Notes under the pieces: model-generated | What the model saw: the letters and a program-made list of their open reading frames with translations, nothing else | What the model was told of the DNA's origin: nothing | Database searches by the model: none | Program-made: the position numbers and the translations under genes | Shown here: positions 33,864 to 41,697 of the stretch, piece after piece | Layout of the letters: the number at the start of each line of letters is the position of its first letter | Numbering within the stretch: the stretch's first letter is position 1 | Source: JAJFHI01 sp050633705 | GTDB taxonomy: Bacteria; Pseudomonadota; Alphaproteobacteria; Rhizobiales; Hyphomicrobiaceae | Length of the DNA: 64,000 nucleotides | Assembly: GCA_050633705.1 (NCBI GenBank) | Contig: JBOEGZ010000012.1 | Coordinates: 62,001 to 126,000, forward strand | Direction of reading: 5' to 3'

Positions 33864-34550
33864 TTATGGAACGAGCTTGTAGCCGCCTGTTTCTGTCACC
33901 AACAATTCGGCATTGGAGGGGTCTTTTTCAATTTTCTGACGTAATCGATAAATGTGCGTCTCCAGCGTATGTGTCGTAACGCCGGCATTGTATCCCCAGA
34001 CTTCGTGAAGCAAGACATCGCGTGTGACGACTTTTTTGCCTGAGCGATAGAGAAACTTTAAAATGGATGTCTCTTTTTCTGTCAGACGAATTTTCGAACC
34101 TGATTGATCGATAAGGAGTTTCGATGCAGGTTTGAAGCTATATGGACCGACGGCAAAAACGGCGTCTTCGCTTTGTTCATGTTGGCGAAGTTGTGCACGA
34201 ATACGCGCCAGCAGAACGGCAAACTTAAATGGCTTGGTGACATAGTCGTTTGCGCCCGCATCCAATCCGAGAATTTGGTCAGCATCCGAATCGTTGGCTG
34301 TTAGCATAAGGATCGGGCTTTTAAAGCCTGACTTACGCAACAACTTCACCGCTTCGCGACCATCAATATCTGGCAGCCCGACATCGAAAAGTACAAGGTC
34401 ATGTTGTGCGGCTTTGGCAGCTTCGATCCCCTTTGTGGCGGTGTCGACGGCTGAAACGTCGAATTCATCGTGTAATGCGAGTTGATCGTGAAGGGATTCA
34501 CGGAGATCGTCATCATCGTCAACAATGAGGATCTTGCGCGCAGTGCTCAT
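33864..34550 (-). CDS. OmpR-family response regulator (orphan)
   Basis: A 228-residue two-domain regulator. The receiver has the acidic run IVDDDDDLR near the start, the phospho-acceptor aspartate in LVLFDVGLPDIDG (about residue 52), the switch threonine in LMLTAND and the lysine in YVTKPF. The C-terminal winged helix (LTEKETSILKFLYRSG, VTTHTLETHIYRLRQKIE) binds DNA. No histidine kinase is in the window. ATG 34548-34550 has GGAG upstream; a longer in-frame reading exists. The L,D-transpeptidase gene is divergent and could be a target, which is inference. Confidence 0.92.
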   Translation of the reverse strand: MSTARKILIVDDDDDLRESLHDQLALHDEFDVSAVDTATKGIEAAKAAQHDLVLFDVGLPDIDGREAVKLLRKSGFKSPILMLTANDSDADQILGLDAGANDYVTKPFKFAVLLARIRAQLRQHEQSEDAVFAVGPYSFKPASKLLIDQSGSKIRLTEKETSILKFLYRSGKKVVTRDVLLHEVWGYNAGVTTHTLETHIYRLRQKIEKDPSNAELLVTETGGYKLVP

Positions 34551-34762
34551 TCGAAAGCTCCAATTTATAGAAGTCACGTCCACGAAGTTAGCATTTGCTG
34601 GCTTGTGAACCTAGACTCTTTCCGATTCCTGATGATCTTGAATTCAGGACCTTGAATCAAGTTCAAAGGCTGAGTGTAAGTTTGCGAAACGAAATCAGCA
34701 AATTTTCCCTCTGATAGGCATGATTCTAGGCCGGTGAATGCCACGATTAGGTAAAGTTGAGA

Positions 34763-35314
34763 ATGCAGACACGACACAAACCACGTCAATTGCTTGTGAA
34801 AGTCCGTGATTGGAGGGCGACACGCGGACGCCTTGTTTATGGGGCGCTTGACCTACCTTGTGCCCTCGGGCGGACGGGAATTGTGGTGCGAAAACGCGAA
34901 GGAGATGGCGCAACGCCAGTTGGTATTTTTCCAATCAGAATTGGTTTTTACCGCCCAGATAAGATACGAAAACCTGCCTCTAGCCTATCGATGGCTGCGT
35001 TGTGCCTAACAGATGGTTGGTGCGATGCGCCAGATGACCGCAACTACAATCGAGCGGTTGATTTACCCTATCCAGCCAGTGCTGAAACAATGTGGCGTGC
35101 TGATCACTTATATGACATCGGCCTGATCCCAGAACACAATCATTCGCCACGGATCAGGGGTGGGGGAAGTGCAATTTTTGTCCATTTGGCGACGCCCAAC
35201 TTCTCTGCAACTGAGGGTTGCGTCGCGCTTCAACGTCAAGACATGTTGAAATTGCTTGGTGTCATTCGCCCAGGTGATGAATTGGTGATCGGCTGCCACC
35301 GGATAAAAAGTTGA
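34763..35314 (+). CDS. L,D-transpeptidase (YkuD) family protein
   Basis: A 183-residue protein with the YkuD fold. AIFVHLATPNFSATEGCVAL contains the catalytic His and Cys of the HxxT...(S/T)xGC motif, with Glu in place of the usual His/Asn before Gly. GRTGIVVRKREGDGATPVGIF is the substrate-side start of the domain. No clear signal peptide is present, so periplasmic export is uncertain. The family makes 3-3 cross-links or attaches lipoproteins to peptidoglycan, but this subgroup's job is unknown. ATG 34763 is used; an in-frame TTG lies six bases upstream. Confidence 0.85.
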   Translation: MQTRHKPRQLLVKVRDWRATRGRLVYGALDLPCALGRTGIVVRKREGDGATPVGIFPIRIGFYRPDKIRKPASSLSMAALCLTDGWCDAPDDRNYNRAVDLPYPASAETMWRADHLYDIGLIPEHNHSPRIRGGGSAIFVHLATPNFSATEGCVALQRQDMLKLLGVIRPGDELVIGCHRIKS

Positions 35315-35352
35315 TCTAGAGCGTCGATCATTTCTATGACCGACGCTCTAGA
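35315..35352. terminator. Long palindrome between convergent genes
   Basis: A perfect 12-bp inverted repeat, TCTAGAGCGTCG (35315-35326) and CGACGCTCTAGA (35341-35352), with a 14-base loop. It lies between the ends of the L,D-transpeptidase and amtB genes. There is no T-run, so it may be a repeat element rather than a simple terminator. Confidence 0.5.
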
Positions 35353-35362
35353 CGGGGACACA

Positions 35363-36739
35363 TTAACCAGCGATGCGCTGACTACCCGTGCCAAATTCAG
35401 GATAGGCTTCGACACCAATCTCTACTTTGTCGAGACCCATCATCTCTTCTTCAAGAGTTGGACGCAGACCAATTGTGAATTTGAGAAGGAGCCAAACAAT
35501 GAAGCTGGATACGATCACGAATGCACCAATCGAACCGACACCAATGGCCTGAGCCAAGAAGTTTGCGTCGGAGTTTGTCAACGGAACCGCCATTGTACCC
35601 CAGATACCTGCAAACAGGTGAACGGGGATCGCACCGACAACATCATCGATGCGAAGTTTGTCGAGCAACGGCACGGTCAACACAACAATCAGACCACCAA
35701 TACCACCGATAATGATGGACCACAGTGGTGTTGCAGTTAGGGGTTCGGCCGTAATGGATACAAGGCCTGCCAGTGCACCGTTGAGCGTCATTGTGACATC
35801 GACTTTGCCGTAAAACAGTTGCGTTAGGACGAGGGCAACTATTACGCCACCACATGCGGCAAGGTTTGTGTTGACGAATATTCTCGACACTGCTGACGCA
35901 TCTGAGATCGTACCGATGGCCAATTGAGATGCACCGTTAAAGCCAAACCAACCAAGCCACAGGATGAATGTGCCCAATGTTGCAAGTGGAATGCTTGAGC
36001 CAGGCATTGGTGTGATTGAGCCGCCTGGGCCGTATTTGCCGGTGCGTGCGCCAAGTAGTAGTGCACCAACAAGTGCTGCCCAGCCACCAACGGAGTGAAC
36101 AAGCGTTGAACCAGCGAAGTCCTGGAATTCTCCACCTGTAAGATCTTTGATCCAACTGCTGTCTGCACCAGATGCCAACCAACCAGCACCCCACTTCCAA
36201 GCACCTTGGATTGGATAGATGAAGCCAGTTAAGATGATCACGAAGATCAGGAATGGCCACAGTTTAATGCGCTCGGCCAATGTACCCGACACGATTGATG
36301 CTGTGGTCGCGCAGAAGACCATCTGGAAGAACCAGTCGGATGCAGCCGCGTAACTGCCAGGATCGTTGTCGGTGGCAGGAATGACTTTTGGTGTTATCGA
36401 ACCGATAAATCCACCGTTAACACCGTCATACATAATGTTATAGCCAACGGCCCAATACATGATGCCGGCAATCGAGAATAACGCAATATTTTTTGTACAC
36501 TGCATGGAAACGTTCTTGGAGCGAACGAGACCTGCTTCGAGCATTGAAAACCCGGCTGCCATCCACATAACGAGGAAGCCGCCAATCAAGAACAGCAATG
36601 TATTGAAGACGTATTGAGTGTCAGCGGAAGCAACGGTTGATGCTGCGGCTGCATCTTGCGCGAATGCCGTATGGATTGGTGTGACGAGAGCAACTGCACC
36701 GAGCGCCACCATGCCCAACCAATTTGTTTTTCCCTGCAT
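35363..36739 (-). CDS. amtB: Ammonium transporter AmtB (GlnK-linked)
   Basis: A 458-residue ammonium channel with a cleavable signal peptide (LGAVALVTPIHTAFA) and 11 membrane helices. The pore histidines sit in STLVHSVGGWAAL and AIPVHLFAGIWG. WMAAGFSMLEAGLVRSKN and WFGFNGASQL are classic AmtB motifs. It follows glnK by 33 bases on the same strand, the standard nitrogen-regulated pair in which GlnK plugs the channel. Regulation by the sigma-54-like promoter upstream of glnK is likely. Confidence 0.97.
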   Translation of the reverse strand: MQGKTNWLGMVALGAVALVTPIHTAFAQDAAAASTVASADTQYVFNTLLFLIGGFLVMWMAAGFSMLEAGLVRSKNVSMQCTKNIALFSIAGIMYWAVGYNIMYDGVNGGFIGSITPKVIPATDNDPGSYAAASDWFFQMVFCATTASIVSGTLAERIKLWPFLIFVIILTGFIYPIQGAWKWGAGWLASGADSSWIKDLTGGEFQDFAGSTLVHSVGGWAALVGALLLGARTGKYGPGGSITPMPGSSIPLATLGTFILWLGWFGFNGASQLAIGTISDASAVSRIFVNTNLAACGGVIVALVLTQLFYGKVDVTMTLNGALAGLVSITAEPLTATPLWSIIIGGIGGLIVVLTVPLLDKLRIDDVVGAIPVHLFAGIWGTMAVPLTNSDANFLAQAIGVGSIGAFVIVSSFIVWLLLKFTIGLRPTLEEEMMGLDKVEIGVEAYPEFGTGSQRIAG

Positions 36740-36772
36740 AGGATTACCTTTCTAACTTCGACAAATTCAGAT

Positions 36773-37111
36773 TTAGAGCGCGGTTTCGTCAGTCTCGCCG
36801 GTGCGGATGCGCACGGTGTGATCTATGGTTGTGACGAAGATTTTGCCGTCGCCGATTTGGCCGGTCTTGGCCGCTGTCGTGATTGCTTCAATGGCCTTTT
36901 CAACTTGGCTGGTCGGCGCCACGACATCGATTTTGATTTTTGGAAGGAAGCTCACGGCGTATTCAGCACCGCGGTAAATTTCCGTGTGGCCCTTTTGACG
37001 ACCGTACCCTTTTACTTCGGTGACGGTCATGCCTTGCAGGCCAATATCAGTGAGTGCGGAACGCACATCGTCGAGTTTGAAAGGCTTTATGACGGCTGAA
37101 ATCAGCTTCAT
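36773..37111 (-). CDS. glnK: Nitrogen regulatory protein P-II (GlnK)
   Basis: A 112-residue P-II signalling protein, the exact family length. MKLISAVIKPFKLDDVRSAL opens it. GYGRQKGHTEIYRGAEY carries the T-loop tyrosine that is uridylylated, with the surrounding sequence intact. VDVVAPTSQVEKAIEAI and TGQIGDGKIFV complete the ATP/2-oxoglutarate site. It senses nitrogen status and controls AmtB. ATG 37109-37111 has GGGGATC upstream; a longer frame adds non-family residues. Confidence 0.97.
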   Translation of the reverse strand: MKLISAVIKPFKLDDVRSALTDIGLQGMTVTEVKGYGRQKGHTEIYRGAEYAVSFLPKIKIDVVAPTSQVEKAIEAITTAAKTGQIGDGKIFVTTIDHTVRIRTGETDETAL

Positions 37112-37214
37112 CGAAGATCCCCTTTTTTGGCCCCCTATCGCGAGAAAGCGATTCTCGGGACTCACCACAAATTAAGCCGCGATCCTGCGGAAAGCGGATA
37201 TGCGTGTTGACCGT

Positions 37215-37230
37215 TTCAAGGGGTGTGCCA
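37215..37230 (-). promoter_or_regulatory. Sigma-54-like promoter of glnK-amtB
   Basis: On the minus strand TGGCAC, five bases, then TTGAA (the consensus is TGGCAC-N5-TTGCW). The -24 box is perfect and the -12 box differs at one base. It sits about 100 bases before the glnK start. Nitrogen control of glnK-amtB by RpoN is standard. Confidence 0.6.
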
Positions 37231-37366
37231 AAATCGAAGAAATTACATAAGTTATTGAATAAGCATTATAAAAATGCATATCCAGGCAATCGGCGAGGCA
37301 ATGCAACGACAATAATTGACTAAAAAATAGGCAATAACTCATTAATGCCTATAAATTGTACGAAAT

Positions 37367-38257
37367 CTATTTTCGGCGCAATCGCATCAATCCCTCTTGC
37401 GCTGTCGATGCGATCAATTGGCCATCCTGGGTGTAAAGGGATCCACGACAAAAGCCACGCCCAGATTGTGCGCTGGGGCTGTCTTGGGCGTAAAGCAACC
37501 ACTCGTCAGCTCGAAAGGGTCTGTGAAACCAGACAGCGTGATCCAAGCTTGCCATGAGTAAGTCTGGATCAAACAACCGCTTGCCGTGTGGAACCAATGC
37601 TGTGTCGAGCAATGTGAAATCTGATGCGTAGGCTAAGACCGCTTGATGGATCGCGACATCGTCAGGCAATTTGGCGGTCGTTTTGAGCCAAGTATGTTGA
37701 ATTGGCTTTTTATCTCCCTTGCCGAAATAGCGCTCGACCTCGACCGGCCGCAACTCGATTGGGCGTGGCTTTTGCCAATACGTACTCATTGCCTTGCTCA
37801 CACTCTTGAAGTGTTTGGAAGCAATGTCTCCAGCTGACAACAATTGTTCTGGCGGTGGTACTTTTGGCATCTCGAATTGATGCGTTAGGCCATCTTCAGG
37901 TGCATGGAATGAGCAACTCATCGTAAAGATCGTGCGACCGTGTTGTTTTGCTTTCACGCGCCTAGTCGTAAAACTCCCGCCATCGCGCGTAAGTTCGACT
38001 TCATAGTCAATTGGTTGATCGGGATCCCCAGCCAGGAGGAAATAGCTGTGCAGCGAGTGGGCGCAACGGCTGGCATCCACAGTTTTTGCCCCCGCCGCCA
38101 GCGCCTGGCCGAGAACCTGACCGCCGTATACGCGTTGCCATCCTGCCTCCCCTTTCGGACCGCGAAATACGTTTTCACCAATTTCTTTCAGGTCCAATAT
38201 GTCGACGAGTGGTTTATCCGGCGTTGCAGATGTTGGCGGCGTAGAGGATGAGGTCAT
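37367..38257 (-). CDS. tesB: Acyl-CoA thioesterase II
   Basis: A 296-residue double hot-dog thioesterase that hydrolyses medium- and long-chain acyl-CoAs. RVYGGQVLGQALAAG, AHSLHSYFLLAGDPDQPIDYEV and VKAKQHGRTIFTMSCSFH belong to the first half. YASDFTLLDTALVPHG and SLDHAVWFHRPFRADEWLLY carry the Asp and Thr/Gln-type catalytic set of the second. ATG 38255-38257 is preferred over an in-frame start 45 bases upstream. It is divergent from ubiH. Confidence 0.93.
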   Translation of the reverse strand: MTSSSTPPTSATPDKPLVDILDLKEIGENVFRGPKGEAGWQRVYGGQVLGQALAAGAKTVDASRCAHSLHSYFLLAGDPDQPIDYEVELTRDGGSFTTRRVKAKQHGRTIFTMSCSFHAPEDGLTHQFEMPKVPPPEQLLSAGDIASKHFKSVSKAMSTYWQKPRPIELRPVEVERYFGKGDKKPIQHTWLKTTAKLPDDVAIHQAVLAYASDFTLLDTALVPHGKRLFDPDLLMASLDHAVWFHRPFRADEWLLYAQDSPSAQSGRGFCRGSLYTQDGQLIASTAQEGLMRLRRK

Positions 38258-38370
38258 ATTTTGCACTTCTGGCTGAGTACTCAAGAAACACCAAGTCGCC
38301 ACAGGCCCTTGGTGGTGGAATTCGTTTATACTTGATATTCATTCCTGCAAACAAACATTCTGGGTGACCC

Positions 38371-39666
38371 TTGGCGCGCGATACAAACAACTTTTTTGAC
38401 GTCATAATCTCCGGCCGGGGTTTTGTTGGCCATGCCCAGACACTTGCACTCTTGCAAGCATTGGGGGCGGGCACACGCATCGCACTTCTTGATCGCGCAC
38501 CAGCCATGACTGAAGCCGCGTCGACCTCAAAAACTCCAGAAATTGTTCGATCCAACGCATATCCAGATGGTGGTCGAGCATTTGCGATTTCCGCTGGAAC
38601 GCAACGCATGTTGTCCGTGCTTGGTGTATGGACCGACGTGGAAGAGGCAGCTCAGCCGGTTCGAGAGATCGTCTTAACCGACAGCTCACTTGACGACAGT
38701 GTTCGCCCGCAGGTCATGGCGTACGACAATGTTTTAGATCAGGATGAAGCCGCAAGTTACATTATCCAATCGGATATTCTCGAAGCCGTTTTACGGCGTC
38801 GGGTCGAAGAACGAACGGCTGATGGTGACGTGGTCATCGTCCACGATGGCGAACCGGTTGATCTCGTTCGAGATGATTTTGCGGTATCGGTGGTCTTGGC
38901 CAATGAAACAACGGTGCGTGCACCGCTTGTGGTTTCAGCCGAAGGCCGCTCCTCGCCACTACGAAAGCTTGCCAAAATCAAACTGACGTCTTGGGGACAC
39001 GATCAGACCGGCATTGTCACCCAGGTCAAACACACGCGACCGCATGAGGCGCGAGCGGTCCAACATTTCCTTCCCTCCGGACCGTTCGCAATCTTACCGT
39101 TGCCAGGGGATCGTTCGTGCATCACGTGGTCGGAGGCAAACGAAACGGCGAAAAAAATTCTTGCGCTGAATGATGCAGACTTTCTGGCCGAAGTTCAAAA
39201 GCGTTTTGGCAGTCAGCTCGGCGAGCTAGAGTTGATTGGTCCGCGTCAAAGCTGGCCATTAGAAACACACATAGCGCGCTTTTTTGTTGCAGATCGCTTG
39301 GCGTTGGTGGGAGATGCAGCGCATGGCGTTCATCCGATTGCCGGACAGGGTTTGAATTTGGGTTTGCGCGATGTTGCAGCGCTGACAGAAGTTGTGGCTG
39401 AGGCCGCGCGTGTTGGTTTGGATATCGGCAATGGCCAGACATTGGCGGCCTATCAGCAATGGCGACGGTTCGATAGCGTTGTTTCAACCACAGCATTTGA
39501 TGGTCTCAATCGGATTTTTTCCAATGATGCGATCCTTGCGCGGGCCCTACGCGATGCCGGCATGGGCCTGCTGGACCGCATGCCTTGGGCGAAAAAGCAA
39601 TTGGTAACGAATGCTGCGGGTTTGGCTGGCAATGTACCGAAATTACTGAAGGGTGAATTGGTGTAG
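38371..39666 (+). CDS. UbiH/UbiF/VisC/COQ6-type FAD hydroxylase (ubiquinone biosynthesis)
   Basis: A 431-residue flavin monooxygenase that hydroxylates a ubiquinone precursor ring. The FAD dinucleotide motif is DVIISGRGFVG (about residues 10-20), with SGRG where most have GGGP or GAGP. GGRAFAISAGTQRML, SYIIQSDILEAVL and LALVGDAAHGVHPIAGQGLNLGLRD are family motifs. Which ring position it hydroxylates cannot be told. The apparent start is TTG 38371 with GGGTGA just upstream; no in-frame ATG exists before the FAD motif. Confidence 0.88.
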   Translation: MARDTNNFFDVIISGRGFVGHAQTLALLQALGAGTRIALLDRAPAMTEAASTSKTPEIVRSNAYPDGGRAFAISAGTQRMLSVLGVWTDVEEAAQPVREIVLTDSSLDDSVRPQVMAYDNVLDQDEAASYIIQSDILEAVLRRRVEERTADGDVVIVHDGEPVDLVRDDFAVSVVLANETTVRAPLVVSAEGRSSPLRKLAKIKLTSWGHDQTGIVTQVKHTRPHEARAVQHFLPSGPFAILPLPGDRSCITWSEANETAKKILALNDADFLAEVQKRFGSQLGELELIGPRQSWPLETHIARFFVADRLALVGDAAHGVHPIAGQGLNLGLRDVAALTEVVAEAARVGLDIGNGQTLAAYQQWRRFDSVVSTTAFDGLNRIFSNDAILARALRDAGMGLLDRMPWAKKQLVTNAAGLAGNVPKLLKGELV

Positions 39667-39709
39667 TCGGCATATCTGCAAAACGATGTGGGGGATATTG
39701 GTTTTCGGC

Positions 39710-40267
39710 TTAGGTGTCTTTATACGCTTCGCGCATAGCCTTTTCGTCTTCATCTTCTGGCGTCGTGTTGTCGGGCCAGACAACGGTCAGGCTGCCACCG
39801 TCAATATCAATATCTGGGACGAACTCTTTATTGAACGGGATGAGTTCGGTTGTTTTGTTGTCGCTTGGGCGAATTTCCAGTAAATCGCTGGCGCCAAAAT
39901 TTTGTACCGCAACGACGGGCCCAACTTTTTTGCCGTCGGTGGTTTTTGCCGTGAGACCGATAAGATCGGTGTGGTAAAAGTCGTCTTCGTCGTCCGGTTC
40001 TGGCAATTGATCTCGATCGATATAGAGTTTTGTGCCGCGCAAGCCTTCGGCTGCGTTGCGGTCGTTGATGCCTTTAATTTTCGCAACCACACCCTTGGTC
40101 GTAAAGCGGACGACTTTGATGTTGAAAGACTGTGAAAGGTCTTCGTTGGTCAAAGCGCCATACGAACCGATATCTTCCGGGTTTGCGGTGTAGCTCTTGA
40201 TCAGGACGTCGCCGCGCAACCCATTGGCTTGAGAAATATGACCGAGAAGCACGCGTTGGCGCGTCAT
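39710..40267 (-). CDS. rimM: Ribosome maturation factor RimM
   Basis: A 185-residue factor for 30S head assembly, binding S19. VLLGHISQANGLRGDVLIKSYT at the N terminus and FYHTDLIGLTAKTTDGKKVG, where the second PRC-barrel half begins, are typical; IPFNKEFVPDIDIDGGSLTV follows. The C terminus is acidic. ATG 40265-40267 has GGAGTG upstream. In most relatives rimM sits directly after rpsP and before trmD-rplS. Here an HTH gene separates it from rpsP and no trmD or rplS follows. Confidence 0.93.
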   Translation of the reverse strand: MTRQRVLLGHISQANGLRGDVLIKSYTANPEDIGSYGALTNEDLSQSFNIKVVRFTTKGVVAKIKGINDRNAAEGLRGTKLYIDRDQLPEPDDEDDFYHTDLIGLTAKTTDGKKVGPVVAVQNFGASDLLEIRPSDNKTTELIPFNKEFVPDIDIDGGSLTVVWPDNTTPEDEDEKAMREAYKDT

Positions 40268-40438
40268 GCAAGGCACTCCGTTGTTCGTGCAATAAGCAGG
40301 TTAGATTGCATTATCCGACAGCAAAATGATGGAATCTCACTATCGCACAGGCGGCGGCTCTTGGTCGAATGAAACTCCTTTCCGGCGTTTGGCAAAAAGG
40401 CCAAGCCACCAGGAAAGCTTCAGCGCCTGGCCAAAAGT

Positions 40439-41011
40439 CTATTTCGGTAAGGCTCCGAGATAGCGGATTTGCAATTCGATTGGCTTGCCAGCAACATCGA
40501 CAATCGTTTTTGCAATCGGTGCGGCGCGCGTAATTGTGGTTGAGATTTCAACGTGCGACCCTTCCGGGCCACCTGTGAAACCATTGATGAGTTGCCCGCC
40601 TGGGGGAACGCGAAGGCGAACATGCAGTGTGTTCTTCTTGCGTCCAGCATCGAATTCGTAATGACCTTGGAACACGCCGCCCCAACGGTCAGACCCGAGG
40701 ATTCTCCCGCTGCGCAAGACACACAGTGCGGATTCGCCTGGCATTTGTTCTCCACCCGGGAGTTTGTAATCGAGTTCGTAAATACCTTCATCGAGCATCA
40801 TTCGCCTCTCTTCTAGTTGATCGAATTCCTCCGCCAATGCGAGATCCGGCAACTTCCTTAAAACACGCAGATAGGCTCTGACCGGGCCCGGAATGCTGGT
40901 TTCCCCGGTCGCCCATTGGCTGACGGTTCGCGGCGTCACATCCAGCAACTTGGCCAGTTCCAACTGTTTCAGGCCGAATTGTTTCAGCTCTTCTTTGAGT
41001 GGGTTTTCCAT
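40439..41011 (-). CDS. XRE-type HTH protein with a possible GrlR-like C-terminal domain
   Basis: A 190-residue protein. Residues 1-55 form an XRE/Cro helix-turn-helix (LKQLELAKLLDVTPRTVSQW). A spacer follows, and then a beta-rich domain (ALCVLRSGRILGSDRWGGVF, GHYEFDAG, VRLRVPPGG) that resembles the GrlR regulatory fold; this similarity is weak. ATG 41009-41011 has no Shine-Dalgarno sequence, so the mRNA may be leaderless; an in-frame extension exists. It lies between rpsP and rimM and after the rpsP terminator, so it is probably a separate unit. Confidence 0.75.
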   Translation of the reverse strand: MENPLKEELKQFGLKQLELAKLLDVTPRTVSQWATGETSIPGPVRAYLRVLRKLPDLALAEEFDQLEERRMMLDEGIYELDYKLPGGEQMPGESALCVLRSGRILGSDRWGGVFQGHYEFDAGRKKNTLHVRLRVPPGGQLINGFTGGPEGSHVEISTTITRAAPIAKTIVDVAGKPIELQIRYLGALPK

Positions 41012-41104
41012 AATAAGAGAGATAGCAAATAAATCAAAAATAGCAATAATCACTATTTATTTTCGGTTAATGGCTGGGCGCAATGAACCAGGGCTAGGCC
41101 CACG

Positions 41105-41139
41105 AAAAAAGCCCCGCTCGGAGAGAACAGGGCTCTTTT
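41105..41139 (-). terminator. Intrinsic terminator of rpsP
   Basis: AGCCC (41110-41114) pairs with GGGCT (41130-41134). On the minus strand it is followed by TTTTTT, 44 bases past the rpsP stop codon. Confidence 0.7.
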
Positions 41140-41182
41140 ATTGGATTGTTTGCATTGACCGTGAGGCCAATACGTAACCGTT

Positions 41183-41599
41183 TTACTCAGCAGCGGGTGC
41201 TTCGTCACTTGCGGCTTCTTCTGCAGGCGCTTCAGCAGCGGCTTTGGCAGCTTCTGCGGCTTCGTTTTTCTTTTCTTCGATGGCCGCCAAACGCTCTTGT
41301 GCTTTCTTCTTCGGTTTGGCTTTTTCTGGGTTGTTGCGGGCTTTGCGGGTCAGCAGGCCGGCACCATCAAAGATGCGTGCAACGCGGTCAGTTGGCAGGG
41401 CGCCGACAGAAAGCCAGTGTTTGCAACGGTCTTCATTCAGGCGCACGCGTTCTGGGTGGTCTTTGGCAACCATTGGGTTGAACGTGCCGATGCGTTCAAT
41501 GTAACGGCCATCACGCGGCGACGTGTTGGTTGCTGCAACGATGTAGTAATACGGGCGCTTCTTAGCGCCACCACGTGCGAGGCGAATTTTAACTGCCAT
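41183..41599 (-). CDS. rpsP: 30S ribosomal protein S16
   Basis: A 138-residue ribosomal protein. MAVKIRLARGGAKKRPYYYI, DGRYIERIGTFNP and GALPTDRVARIF are the S16 core. The last 50 residues are a Lys/Ala/Glu-rich tail (EEKKNEAAEAAKAAAEAPAE), which is common in alphaproteobacterial S16 but long here. It follows ffh on the same strand. Confidence 0.97.
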   Translation of the reverse strand: MAVKIRLARGGAKKRPYYYIVAATNTSPRDGRYIERIGTFNPMVAKDHPERVRLNEDRCKHWLSVGALPTDRVARIFDGAGLLTRKARNNPEKAKPKKKAQERLAAIEEKKNEAAEAAKAAAEAPAEEAASDEAPAAE

Positions 41600-41697
41600 G
41601 AGGTTCGTTCCTTTGATTTAAATCTTTGTTTGTTTGTTCGATGTGTTTCGTGAATTCGTGAAATTTCGTGTGTGTGTTTGCGCCAAGGCGCATCGTG

